Positions 8,793-19,206 of a stretch of 64,000 bases of DNA are shown in pieces (the first letter of the stretch is position 1; each line of letters opens with the position of its first letter). The notes below the pieces were generated by a model. That model saw only the letters and a program-made list of their open reading frames with translations, was not told where the DNA came from and did not search any database. The stretch is taken from assembly GCF_020055635.1 (NCBI RefSeq), contig NZ_JAIPUT010000004.1, positions 1-64,000 on the forward strand. Direction: 5' to 3'. The position numbers and the translations under genes were made by a program. Origin of the DNA: Marivita sp. (GTDB lineage Bacteria; Pseudomonadota; Alphaproteobacteria; Rhodobacterales; Rhodobacteraceae).

Positions 8793-9269
8793 ATGCGGAC
8801 CGAGATAATTGCAGAGATCGACCCACGCGGTCCACGACGCGTTTTGGCTATCGCCATGTTGCTTGCCCTGGGGGGGCTTGTTCTTTACCTCGCCGTCGCG
8901 CAACCGCCGTCGAACCTCGGGCTGCAGGGCTTTCTGGTGGCGATGGGGTCGATTTCGCTTTGGGCCGCCTACAAGGTCCAGATGGCGACGACGCGGAAGC
9001 TCTATCTGACGGACGAGGACCTGACGGACAGCGAAGGCACAGTGCTTGCCCGGATCGAGGACATTGTATCTGTCAATCGCGGGTTTTTGGCGCTCAAGCC
9101 TTCCAATGGGTTCATGCTGAAGACAAAAAACCCGGCGCCACGGGCGTGGCAGCCGGGTTTGTGGTGGCGTGTGGGGCGCCGGGTTGCCGTGGGCGGGGTG
9201 ACCCCGGGGGCTCAGGCCCGCCCAGTGGCTGATATCATCGCCGTGATGATCGCACGGCGCGACGGCTAG
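8793..9269 (+). CDS. small membrane protein of unknown function with PH-like C-terminal part
   Basis: A 158-residue product with two hydrophobic helices (about residues 18-37 and 44-58) and a soluble part rich in short beta-strand-like segments (KLYLTDEDLTDSEGTVLARI). This arrangement is typical of small bacterial proteins with a PH-like domain. CGGAG precedes ATG 8793. The last 50 codons contain a 15-bp nested hairpin (9128-9160) that looks like the terminator of the convergent tad-type operon, so this coding end doubles as a transcription signal for the other strand. No function can be assigned. Confidence 0.7.
   Translation: MRTEIIAEIDPRGPRRVLAIAMLLALGGLVLYLAVAQPPSNLGLQGFLVAMGSISLWAAYKVQMATTRKLYLTDEDLTDSEGTVLARIEDIVSVNRGFLALKPSNGFMLKTKNPAPRAWQPGLWWRVGRRVAVGGVTPGAQARPVADIIAVMIARRDG
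9125..9160 (-). terminator. intrinsic terminator for the minus-strand tad-type genes, inside the convergent CDS
   Basis: The stem pairs AAACCCGGC (9128-9136) with GCCGGGTTT (9152-9160), continued by GCCACG (9137-9142) with CGTGGC (9145-9150), interrupted only by one unpaired A and a GG loop. Read on the minus strand it is followed by six T residues (complement of 9125-9130). It lies 113 bases after the last minus-strand stop codon. On the plus strand the T-run is only three bases, so it points to minus-strand termination. Confidence 0.75.
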
Positions 9270-9272
9270 GCA

Positions 9273-10001
9273 TTACGACTGCTTCTTCTTGCCTTTGCCG
9301 TTTGTTGGTTTCGTGGTGGTTGTGGTGCAGTCTGTCGAGTTCTCGGCGTTGTTGTTGCAGAGTGACCCGCCAGGAGCGTCCTGGTCACCATTGCCCCATC
9401 CGTTGTTCCCCCATTGCTTGCCCGAGCCATCATTGATCCCTTCAAAGATGACCTGCGGTGCAAATCGGGGGCGCGTGAACGAATAAGTCGAGATGTCGAA
9501 CGCATCGAGGCCGGCCAGATGCAATGTCGGTTCATACCAGTCGCGTGTCTCCACGACGATGGTCTGGTCACCCGACGCCATGACGGGAAGCCGTGGCGTA
9601 TAAGTGCCCATGTCGCCTTGGGTCAGTGCGTTCCAGTCGCCACGGGCCTTTGACCAGACAAGGTCATAGCTCCCGTTATTGCCACCGCCGTTTACGTTGT
9701 ACTGCACAACTGAAATGCGCAGATCGACGTCATCCCCTTCGGCTTGCGCAAGGTGAAAGACAAGGTTCCTCGCATTGTCGATGTAGTCCTCTGTCACGAT
9801 CTCGGTTTCCCGAGAAAGGATATCGCCGATGGTATAGTTGGCCTTCTGGTTGATGGTCTGCTGGCGCATCACATCGAAATAGACCCAGGTTGCCGCGAAG
9901 ATCACCAGCAGCGCTGGAAAGACGATCATCGCTTCGACGGTGACATCCCCTTTTTCGTCGCGGCTGAAGCGCGAAAGGTACTTCTTGATAAGAGCAGTCA
10001 T
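9273..10001 (-). CDS. TadE/TadG-like pilus assembly protein with Asn/Gly- and Thr/Lys-rich tail
   Basis: A 242-residue protein with the TadE-type start: a short basic segment, then GDVTVEAMIVFPALLVIFAATWVYF as a membrane helix beginning with the conserved Glu (residues 20-45). The rest is exposed, ending in an Asn/Gly-rich stretch, two cysteines (CNNN...DC), six near-consecutive threonines and a basic GKGKKK end. TadE-type proteins are minor pseudopilins of Flp/Tad systems. ATG 10001 overlaps the stop of the upstream gene (TAATG), so translation is coupled; the open frame further upstream lies in that gene. No other tad genes are in the window. Confidence 0.78.
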   Translation of the reverse strand: MTALIKKYLSRFSRDEKGDVTVEAMIVFPALLVIFAATWVYFDVMRQQTINQKANYTIGDILSRETEIVTEDYIDNARNLVFHLAQAEGDDVDLRISVVQYNVNGGGNNGSYDLVWSKARGDWNALTQGDMGTYTPRLPVMASGDQTIVVETRDWYEPTLHLAGLDAFDISTYSFTRPRFAPQVIFEGINDGSGKQWGNNGWGNGDQDAPGGSLCNNNAENSTDCTTTTTKPTNGKGKKKQS

Positions 10002-10540
10002 TAGTATGGCTCCTGAACAAAGGCCGAGAAGGACACGAGAGCTGCATAGCCTTCGGCATCTTTTGGCATTTTGGATGCAAGCGCGCCTGTCGGAGCGATC
10101 GGCTTGTACTTGTAGCATGCGCGCAGGAACATCAGTTCGTTGGGTGTTCCGGCTTCAAACTGGCGCAAGGGGCGAACCGGCTCTGCAGAGTCGATGCAAT
10201 CCGCGCGACGTGTCGGCTCGGACCAATCACGCAGGTCGAGCGGGATCATCTCAAGGCGCAGCATCTCGTTGCAATCCGCCAGAAGCGTCGTGCTATCGCA
10301 GATCATCTGCTTCAGGTCGTCATGATCGATCTGTTCGCCCGTCCCGAGCCGCACTTCGCGTACCGCCGAATCAAGCCCCCGTTCCAACTGGGTATGCCGG
10401 ATGGACAAGGCGCCGATCTCGAGGCCCGAAATGATTACCGCAAGAAACAGGGGTAGCCAGATCGCGAAAGGCAGCAACACGGCAGAGCCACTTTCGTCCC
10501 GCAGGAAGCGGCGGAGTTTTTTCAATTCGAACCGCATCAT
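10001..10540 (-). CDS. TadE-like pilus assembly protein
   Basis: A 179-residue protein with a basic start, the DESGSAVLLPFAIWLPLFLAVI-type membrane helix at about residues 15-38, and an exposed region with four cysteines. The helix follows the TadE pattern of an acidic residue just ahead of the hydrophobic run. It overlaps the TadG/VWA gene by four bases (ATGA at 10537-10540) and the following TadE gene by one base, so the three are one operon on the minus strand. It probably acts in the cell envelope as a minor pilin-type component. Confidence 0.78.
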   Translation of the reverse strand: MMRFELKKLRRFLRDESGSAVLLPFAIWLPLFLAVIISGLEIGALSIRHTQLERGLDSAVREVRLGTGEQIDHDDLKQMICDSTTLLADCNEMLRLEMIPLDLRDWSEPTRRADCIDSAEPVRPLRQFEAGTPNELMFLRACYKYKPIAPTGALASKMPKDAEGYAALVSFSAFVQEPY

Positions 10541-12207
10541 TGTGTCAACCTCAGCTGGTTAATGGTCCGGGCAATCGCTCGGAATGCTTCGGAAATCTCA
10601 AGTCCTTCCACGGGGAAGTAGTGAGCCGGCGAAGAGGCGCAGTCGCGCATCGCGGCCTGACCTTCGTCGGGGGCCTCGAAACCGATGGCAAAGACGGTGA
10701 TGGCGGCATCACGGGCCTGTTCACAGATCACCGACAGACGATCATCTGCCTGGCTGCCGTCGACGATGGGAACGTAGGAATAGTAGGCGTTGTAGTAGTC
10801 GCTGTACGACACCCAGCCATCATAATACGGGGTGCGGAAGAACTTCTGGCCAAAGGCCCGTGTGCCCCAGCGTCCGAAGACTTCGGCATTTGTCATGCGA
10901 CGCGCGCTCCAGCCACCATCGGGCTGGTTTCGATACCGTTCGTTCCACGACCCGTTACGGTTGCGATCCCAGTAATAGACGTCGTTGCTTGAACCGCTCT
11001 GGTTCCGAACGCGATGAGAAAAACGATCATTCGTCGGATTGTTGTCGCCTCGATCGTCGATCCAGATGTCGGAGTTGCCGCTGGCGAATTCCGGGGCCAG
11101 ATTATACTGGGTGGTGTTCATCCCATCCGTCATGACCACCGCGATCTTGAGAGCGTCAGGCGCAAGATACTCTGCGGGTCGCCCGCTTGCTTCGGCCGGG
11201 ACAAGACCATCGCTGATCAGGCCGTCCACGACAGGGCGCGCGGACGGATCAAGCAGGGCAACGCCCCACTTCATGCCAAGGTCGATAGCTGTGTTGCCAC
11301 CGGCGCTCAGCCCGGCGATATGGGCGACCAATGCGTCAGTGTCATCGCTGTGGGCCATGATTGCGCCGTAGTCATCCGTTGGACACCACGAGTCGGGCGT
11401 GACAACCGAATGCTCATCCATGCTGTACGGGTCGAAATGGGCCAGACGTTGCAGTGACTCGTTCGGTGAAATACCTTTGGACCAGAATGCGTAATCGTCA
11501 AAGATTACACAGCGCGACATGTCATGTTCATCGGTCAGGCTGTAATGCTGTGACAGTGACGACCCCAGATTGACGGTCGCGTTGTAGGGAACGATGCTGA
11601 TTGTCGTCAGACCCGAGTTCTCGTCGTCGACGACCGTTTCCACGAACTCGGTGGCTGCCGTCCGCAGGTTTGCGATCTTGTCGTTTGCCCCCATAGAACC
11701 GGAAATGTCGAGGATCATCGAAATCTCGATATTGGAAATGCGTTCCTCGGCGGCTGAAAGACCGGTAGCCTGAAGGTTGTCAACGCCGACCATCTTGAGG
11801 AAGTTGGCGGGGAAGACCCGTTGTGCCTCTGCCCGGACGGTGCGATAGTTCAAACCTGAATCGACGGTGATCGTCACGTTGGACAACGTGTCCTCAAGTC
11901 CCATCTTGGTCAGGTAGTCCTGAACGATCGCTTCCGGCTCGAGCTGTTGCTCGAGATCCGCAGCCGCCAGGACCGCGCGGTCGAGCGTTCCCTGGAGACG
12001 CGCGCGTTCCACTTCAGCGTTGATCATGTCGATCCCGACACCACCATACACCATCATCATCATGGCACCCATAATGGCCACGACGGACATATTGCCATCG
12101 GTCTCTCGGGCGAAGCGGTTGAGCGTGCCGGCCACGGAGGACCGCAACATGGATTTCTTCCGTTTCGCGACCGGCACCCTTGGCAGAAGGTTGCTTAATC
12201 CGATCAT
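10537..12207 (-). CDS. TadG-like protein with von Willebrand factor A domain
   Basis: A 556-residue envelope protein. Residues 1-35 are basic; residues 38-63 form a TadG-type membrane helix (NMSVVAIMGAMMMMVYGGV, unusually methionine-rich); and residues 160-540 contain a VWA domain with the metal-site motif DISGSMG and a later VMTDGMN. A long polar insertion of about 110 residues, rich in Asn, Arg and Tyr, sits within the VWA region. Such proteins occur with Flp/Tad pili and may mediate adhesion. The start at 12207 has GGGAAAGAGG upstream. First gene of the three-gene minus-strand unit. Confidence 0.85.
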   Translation of the reverse strand: MIGLSNLLPRVPVAKRKKSMLRSSVAGTLNRFARETDGNMSVVAIMGAMMMMVYGGVGIDMINAEVERARLQGTLDRAVLAAADLEQQLEPEAIVQDYLTKMGLEDTLSNVTITVDSGLNYRTVRAEAQRVFPANFLKMVGVDNLQATGLSAAEERISNIEISMILDISGSMGANDKIANLRTAATEFVETVVDDENSGLTTISIVPYNATVNLGSSLSQHYSLTDEHDMSRCVIFDDYAFWSKGISPNESLQRLAHFDPYSMDEHSVVTPDSWCPTDDYGAIMAHSDDTDALVAHIAGLSAGGNTAIDLGMKWGVALLDPSARPVVDGLISDGLVPAEASGRPAEYLAPDALKIAVVMTDGMNTTQYNLAPEFASGNSDIWIDDRGDNNPTNDRFSHRVRNQSGSSNDVYYWDRNRNGSWNERYRNQPDGGWSARRMTNAEVFGRWGTRAFGQKFFRTPYYDGWVSYSDYYNAYYSYVPIVDGSQADDRLSVICEQARDAAITVFAIGFEAPDEGQAAMRDCASSPAHYFPVEGLEISEAFRAIARTINQLRLTQ

Positions 12208-12502
12208 TGTTACCTCTTTCCCGCCCTTATAAGACGGACTGACACCCCACTTAGATTTTGGGAGATCTGAAGGCGAAAGGCGGCGGCAATAGGGCAGGAA
12301 ATGTGGAAAAAATGTGGAATGTATTGATTATATTGAATAATCGCACACCCAAGAGCCTCATTGACGTCTCAGGTGAAACAGTTTGCGCGATTTCGCCATG
12401 CCGTGTCTCGGAGCCGGGGCAGAGATCTACGTGCGAAATTAACCAACCTGTCATAGGCTGCCCCTAATAAGGGACGAATGATCCATGACTCGGGAGGGAC
12501 AC
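12208..12502. promoter_or_regulatory. divergent control region between the tad-type operon and the Glu-type dehydrogenase
   Basis: About 295 bases that are clearly AT-richer in the middle (12300-12350) than the coding DNA on either side. Two direct copies of AATGTGGAA lie at about 12299-12307 and 12311-12319. TTATAA at 12227-12232 reads the same on both strands and could be part of a minus-strand promoter. No transcription factor site was identified with confidence. Confidence 0.4.
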
Positions 12503-13939
12503 ATGAGCACGATACCAGCCAATGAACCGACATTTCGGGAATCAGTCGACCTGATGTTCAACCGCGCCGTGGCGCTGATGGATCTGCCGCCCGGCCTCGA
12601 AGAGAAAATCCGCGTATGCAACGCCACCTATACCGTGCGGTTCGGTGTACGCCTGCGCGGCCAGATCACGACGTTCACCGGCTACCGTTCCGTGCACTCC
12701 GAACATATGGAGCCGGTCAAGGGCGGCATCCGTTTCGCGCCGTCGGTCCATCAGGACGAGGTCGAGGCGCTAGCGGCTCTCATGACTTACAAATGCGCGC
12801 TGGTCGAGGCACCGTTCGGTGGCTCGAAGGGTGGTTTGCGCATCGATCCGCGCGACTACGATGAATACGAACTGGAACAGATCACCCGGCGCTTTGCTTA
12901 CGAACTGGCCAAACGTGACATGATCCACCCGGCGCAGAACGTGCCTGCTCCGGACATGGGCACGGGGGAACGGGAAATGGCGTGGATCGCCGACCAGTAT
13001 GCCCGGATGAACACCACCGACATCAATGCACGGGCATGCGTGACGGGCAAGCCGCTCAATGCGGGGGGGATCTCGGGCCGGGTCGAGGCGACGGGACGGG
13101 GCGTTCAATACGCGCTGAGGGAATTCTTTCGTCACCCGGAGGACGTCAAGGTGGCGAAGTTGACCGGCAAACTCGACGGCAAACGGGTGATCGTTCAGGG
13201 CCTCGGGAACGTGGGCTACCACGCGGCCAAGTTTCTGCGCGATGAGGATGGTTGCACGATCGTCGGCATCATCGAACGCGACGGCGCGCTGCACGACGAG
13301 AGCGGGATCGACGTCGATGCCGTGTATGCCTGGATCCTCAAGCATGGCGGCGTCAGCGGGTATCCCGATGCGGCGCACACCGCCGAAGGCGCAACGGTCC
13401 TCGAAGCCGAGTGCGACATTCTCATCCCGGCCGCTCTGGAAGGGGTGATCAACCTGACCAATGCTGACCGGATCAAGGCTCCGTTGATCATCGAGGCTGC
13501 AAACGGCCCAATCACAGCGGGTGCCGACGATGTCCTGCGCGAGAAGGGAACGGTCGTGATCCCGGACATGTACGCAAATGCGGGCGGCGTGACGGTGTCC
13601 TATTTCGAATGGGTCAAGAACCTCAGCCATATCCGCTTTGGTCGGATGCAGCGCCGTCAGGAAGAAGCGCGGCATCAACTTGTCATCGACGAATTGCAAC
13701 GTCTGGACGAGGTGCTTGGGGATCAATGGTCGATGACGCCGAACTTCAAGGACAAGTATCTGCGCGGTGCCGACGAGCTTGAACTCGTGCGCTCGGGCCT
13801 CGATGACACGATGCGGATTGCCTACCAGTCCATGCGCGAGGTCTGGCATGATCGCGAAGACGTGCACGACCTTCGGACCGCAGCCTATATCGTGTCGATC
13901 AGCAAGGTCGCGGCAAGCTACCGTGCCAAGGGGCTCTGA
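12503..13939 (+). CDS. Glu/Leu/Phe/Val dehydrogenase (glutamate-dehydrogenase type)
   Basis: A 478-residue amino-acid dehydrogenase that catalyses reversible oxidative deamination with NAD(P). The substrate domain shows KGGIRFAPSVHQDEVEALA and the catalytic-lysine segment PFGGSKGG. The dinucleotide-binding domain has QGLGNVGYHAAKFL near residue 230. ATG 12503 is preferred to ATG 12485 because GGGAGGGA lies just ahead of it. The length fits hexameric glutamate dehydrogenases rather than the shorter leucine or phenylalanine enzymes, so glutamate is the likeliest substrate; cofactor preference is not resolved. Transcribed alone, divergent from the tad-type genes. Confidence 0.88.
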   Translation: MSTIPANEPTFRESVDLMFNRAVALMDLPPGLEEKIRVCNATYTVRFGVRLRGQITTFTGYRSVHSEHMEPVKGGIRFAPSVHQDEVEALAALMTYKCALVEAPFGGSKGGLRIDPRDYDEYELEQITRRFAYELAKRDMIHPAQNVPAPDMGTGEREMAWIADQYARMNTTDINARACVTGKPLNAGGISGRVEATGRGVQYALREFFRHPEDVKVAKLTGKLDGKRVIVQGLGNVGYHAAKFLRDEDGCTIVGIIERDGALHDESGIDVDAVYAWILKHGGVSGYPDAAHTAEGATVLEAECDILIPAALEGVINLTNADRIKAPLIIEAANGPITAGADDVLREKGTVVIPDMYANAGGVTVSYFEWVKNLSHIRFGRMQRRQEEARHQLVIDELQRLDEVLGDQWSMTPNFKDKYLRGADELELVRSGLDDTMRIAYQSMREVWHDREDVHDLRTAAYIVSISKVAASYRAKGL

Positions 13940-14023
13940 CGGATGACAATCGGAATGGGCTGAGCTAGGTGTATCCTGACATCCTTCCAGCCCATTCACC
14001 ACGCCCCTACCAAGAGGACACTC

Positions 14024-14326
14024 ATGATCCGCACACTGCTTGCCATTCCCGCCCTGATGATCGGCCTAGCCACGCCTGCGATGGCGCAGGGCGATGACAC
14101 CGAATGCCGCAAGCAGGGCCAGATTGCCACGAACATCATGTCCGAGCGCAGGAACGGGGCAAACGCGCGGCGCGCAGAACGGCGTGTCATCCGATCGCTG
14201 CCCGAGGATTCGCGGAATTACGAGGTCGCCGTTCCGGCCCTTGTCGACTGGATCTACAGCCTGCCGGAAGACCAGCTGACGCCCGAAGTCAGCAATGCGC
14301 TTTACCAGGTCTGCATGTCGCAGTAA
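14024..14326 (+). CDS. small exported protein of unknown function
   Basis: A 100-residue product with a clear signal peptide (MIRTLLAIPALMIGLATPAMA, cleavage after the AMA motif near residue 22). The mature part of about 78 residues is charged, with two cysteines near its ends that could form a disulfide in the periplasm. AGAGGA precedes ATG 14024. It lies 84 bases after the dehydrogenase and 60 bases before dnaG. I do not recognise a family. Confidence 0.72.
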   Translation: MIRTLLAIPALMIGLATPAMAQGDDTECRKQGQIATNIMSERRNGANARRAERRVIRSLPEDSRNYEVAVPALVDWIYSLPEDQLTPEVSNALYQVCMSQ

Positions 14327-14386
14327 CGCACTCTCCCGGCGCTTGCACCACTGGACTCTTGGCCACGGAGACCCGATATTCTGGGG

Positions 14387-16333
14387 ATGAGCCTGCCGCC
14401 AAATTTTCTTGATGACCTGCGCACCCGGACCAGCCTGTCACAGGTGGTCGGGCGCAAGGTCCTGTGGGACACGCGCAAGTCGAACCAGGCCAAGGGCGAC
14501 ATGTGGGCACCGTGCCCGTTCCACCAGGAAAAATCCGCCAGTTTTCATGTCGATGACCGCAAGGGCTATTATTATTGCTTTGGCTGCCACGCCAAGGGAG
14601 ACGCCATTTCCTTTGTCCGCGAGAGCGAGAACGTCGGTTTCATGGAAGCGGTCGAGATCCTGGCAGCCGAAGCCGGAATGCCGATGCCTGCGCGTGATCC
14701 GCAGGCACAGGAAAAAGCCGATCACCGCACCAGGCTTGTCGATGTCATGGAGCAGGCGGTCCGGTTCTACCGGCTGCAATTGCGCAGCGGCGCAGGGTCG
14801 GCGGCGCGCGACTACCTGACGCGCCGTGGCCTGAACGAGACGACGCAGGACCGGTTCAATATCGGTTTCGCGCCACCCGGCTGGCAAACGCTCTGGGATC
14901 ACCTGACAGGGCAGGGCGTTTCGCCCGAGCAGATCGTCGAAGCCGGGCTGGCCAAGCCCTCGCAGAAGGGCGGAAAGCCCTACGACACCTTCCGCAACCG
15001 CATCATGTTCCCGATCCGCGATGCCCGGGGGCGGGCGATCGCGTTCGGTGGGCGGGCGATGGATCCCGACGACAACGCGAAATACCTCAACAGCCCGGAA
15101 ACGCCGCTCTTCGACAAGAGCCGCACGCTTTACAATCAGGGCCCCGCCCGAGAAGCGGCGGGCAAGGGCCAGCCGCTGATCGTGGCCGAGGGCTACATGG
15201 ATGTGATCGCGCTGGCGACGGGCGGGTTCGAGGCCGCTGTTGCGCCGCTGGGAACAGCGGTCACGGAAAGCCAGTTGCAGATGCTGTGGCGCATCACAGA
15301 CGAGCCGATCCTGGCGCTGGACGGGGACAAGGCCGGGCTCAAGGCCGCCTACCGCGTCATCGACACGGCGCTGCCGCTCCTTGAGTCCGGCAAATCGCTG
15401 CGGTTCGTCTTGCTGCCGGAAGGACAGGACCCGGACGACCTGATCCGCAGCTCGGGGCGCGAGGCGATGCGTGCGCTTGTCGAGGCGGCACAGCCCATGG
15501 TCCAGCTCTTGTGGCGGCGCGAAACCGAAGGCCGCGTCTTCGACAGTCCCGAGCGCAAGGCCGCGCTCGACAAGACGCTGCGCGAACGCATCCGCACGAT
15601 CCAGGACCCGTCGCTGCGCAGTCACTATGGCGAAGAGATCAAGCGCCTCAGATGGGACCTGTTTCGGAGCCCGGCAAAACCCCGCTCCGGCACCTTTCGC
15701 CGGTTCGGCCAGCCGGGCCCCGCCAAACCTGCCGAAAACACCCGCGCCTCCATGCTGGTTTCCGGTGGAAAGGATGTCGAATTGCGGCTGCGCGAGGCGG
15801 TGATCCTGGCGGCGCTCTTGTCGACCCCCGACCTGATTTCCGAATTCGAGGCCCAGATCGACGATATGTCCTGCGTCGATCCGGATCATGCCGCCTTGAG
15901 AGCGTGTCTTTTGCAACACGTAGGCGCGTCGGCCGAAACGGTTCGGGCGGCCGCAGATGCGACAGTTGGGGGTGACGCACTTGAAATGCTTTGCCGCGCA
16001 CGCCATGTCGCGATTACGCCGTGTCTGAGAAAGCCGGGCGATCACGACCTGGTCCGCCTGACGATTGCCGAGGAGCTTGCCAAACTTGAAGCTGGCATCG
16101 GACTGGACGCGGAGATCGCCGAAGCAGCGGAGGACCTGGACGGCGCGGCGGATGAATCGCTGACATGGCGGTTGAGCCAGGCTGCACAGGCGCGCCAATC
16201 TGCCCAACGCGCGCAGTCGGAAGACAAGACAGAATACGATCTTGGTCCCAACGGGGCCGCGATCAACCGGGAAGAACGCAGCGCATTCGCCGCTTTGATG
16301 GAAACCATTCGCTTTGACAAACCCCGAGGGTGA
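14387..16333 (+). CDS. dnaG: DNA primase DnaG
   Basis: A 648-residue primase that makes RNA primers at the replication fork. The amino-terminal zinc-binding domain is visible as CPFHQEKSASFHV followed by YYYCFGCHAKGD (about residues 43-70). The RNA polymerase/TOPRIM core follows, with the acidic motif VAEGYMDVIAL near residue 268 and LALDGDKAG near residue 312. The carboxyl helicase-interaction domain is divergent, as usual. The gene directly precedes rpoD, part of the classical macromolecular synthesis arrangement; rpsU is not adjacent. Confidence 0.96.
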   Translation: MSLPPNFLDDLRTRTSLSQVVGRKVLWDTRKSNQAKGDMWAPCPFHQEKSASFHVDDRKGYYYCFGCHAKGDAISFVRESENVGFMEAVEILAAEAGMPMPARDPQAQEKADHRTRLVDVMEQAVRFYRLQLRSGAGSAARDYLTRRGLNETTQDRFNIGFAPPGWQTLWDHLTGQGVSPEQIVEAGLAKPSQKGGKPYDTFRNRIMFPIRDARGRAIAFGGRAMDPDDNAKYLNSPETPLFDKSRTLYNQGPAREAAGKGQPLIVAEGYMDVIALATGGFEAAVAPLGTAVTESQLQMLWRITDEPILALDGDKAGLKAAYRVIDTALPLLESGKSLRFVLLPEGQDPDDLIRSSGREAMRALVEAAQPMVQLLWRRETEGRVFDSPERKAALDKTLRERIRTIQDPSLRSHYGEEIKRLRWDLFRSPAKPRSGTFRRFGQPGPAKPAENTRASMLVSGGKDVELRLREAVILAALLSTPDLISEFEAQIDDMSCVDPDHAALRACLLQHVGASAETVRAAADATVGGDALEMLCRARHVAITPCLRKPGDHDLVRLTIAEELAKLEAGIGLDAEIAEAAEDLDGAADESLTWRLSQAAQARQSAQRAQSEDKTEYDLGPNGAAINREERSAFAALMETIRFDKPRG

Positions 16334-16445
16334 CGGTGTTTTGCTAAGGAAAGCGTAAACGAAAAAGGGTAAACGGGTGTGCGAATCGGTATTTCGCGCT
16401 AATGATTCGGGTCAATCGAATCGCCCCGTCCCGACAGGAGCATCC

Positions 16446-18428
<1,983 letters not shown>

Positions 18429-18431
18429 GCC

Positions 18432-18710
18432 ATGTCGTTTCTCAAGAAACTCTTCGGCGGGGGCGGGGGCTCATCAGAGCCCACCGTGCCCGCCGAAACG
18501 CATAACGGGTACACGATCCATCCCGCCCCGATCAAGGACGGGTCGGTCTGGCGCATCGGCGCGCGGATCGAGAAAGAGATCGACGGCGAGATCAAATCGC
18601 ACCGCATGGTGCGCGCCGATACGCTGCAAGGCTTTGACGAGGCTGTGACCGCCTCGGTGAGCAAGGCGCGCATGCTTGTGGATCAGCAAGGCGACGCGAT
18701 CTTCGGGTGA
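18432..18710 (+). CDS. HlyU-family protein
   Basis: A 92-residue product starting MSFLKKLFGGGGG, followed by a compact alpha/beta domain (YTIHPAPIKDGSVWRIGARI) and a helix ending in a conserved IFG tail. This pattern matches the HlyU family, named after a Vibrio haemolysin regulator; in alphaproteobacteria its role is not established. It begins three bases after the rpoD stop, so it is probably cotranscribed with rpoD. Confidence 0.78.
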   Translation: MSFLKKLFGGGGGSSEPTVPAETHNGYTIHPAPIKDGSVWRIGARIEKEIDGEIKSHRMVRADTLQGFDEAVTASVSKARMLVDQQGDAIFG

Positions 18711-18732
18711 TGCGGCGAACTGATTGTCCGGC

Positions 18733-18972
18733 ATGACCCGACTACGCACGCTCCTGGACCAGGTTCCCCTGACACTCTTGGCTGTGCTGTGCGTCACCTT
18801 GGGACTCGCGCCATTCCTGCCCGAGCCGCATGTCTGGGAAAAGCTCAGGATGCTGGTGGCTGGCACCCTGACGGCACCTGTGGATATGCTCGACCTTGCC
18901 TTTCACGGTCTGCCATGGGCGTTGCTGGTGCTGAAGCTCTTGTTGCGGCCCGGCGGTCCAACTCGGACCTGA
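18733..18972 (+). CDS. small membrane protein
   Basis: A 79-residue hydrophobic protein with two predicted membrane helices (about residues 10-27 and 55-73) separated by EPHVWEKLRMLVAGTL. Similar small proteins in related bacteria are sometimes labelled RND-transporter-associated, but nothing in the sequence shows this. The start at ATG 18733 is 22 bases after the HlyU gene. An earlier in-frame TTG lies at 18724. Confidence 0.6.
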   Translation: MTRLRTLLDQVPLTLLAVLCVTLGLAPFLPEPHVWEKLRMLVAGTLTAPVDMLDLAFHGLPWALLVLKLLLRPGGPTRT

Positions 18973-18997
18973 ACCTCCGTTCACAGGGCCAAGTGTC

Positions 18998-19195
18998 TCA
19001 GGTTTTGTCTGCCTGGTTCGGATCGCTTGTTGTTCCCGGGCCCGATGTGGGATCGGGATTGGTCTGTTTGCTGCCTGATGATTTCTCGGGCACGTCCTTG
19101 AACTTGTCCCGATCGGGATAGCCTGTCCGGTCGGCCTGGTTCGGGTCGGATGTCGTGCCGGGTCCTGTCTTCGGATCGCTGTTTTTCTGTGTCAT
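18998..19195 (-). CDS. 65-residue polar protein with an internal duplication
   Basis: ATG at 19195 is preceded on the minus strand by a perfect AAGGAGGT ribosome site. The product lacks hydrophobic segments and is rich in Asp, Pro, Thr, Gly and Lys. A 12-residue stretch, GPGTTSDPNQAD, occurs twice (about residues 12-23 and 52-63). Seven of the twelve codons differ between copies, all synonymously, which argues for selection on the protein. It lies 11 bases downstream of the SDR gene. Likely intrinsically disordered; function unknown. Confidence 0.7.
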   Translation of the reverse strand: MTQKNSDPKTGPGTTSDPNQADRTGYPDRDKFKDVPEKSSGSKQTNPDPTSGPGTTSDPNQADKT

Positions 19196-19206
19196 GGGTG
19201 ACCTCC

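Noticed and set aside
14438-16207. 589-codon minus-strand frame opposite dnaG
   Set aside because: Shadow of dnaG, whose zinc and TOPRIM motifs are intact.
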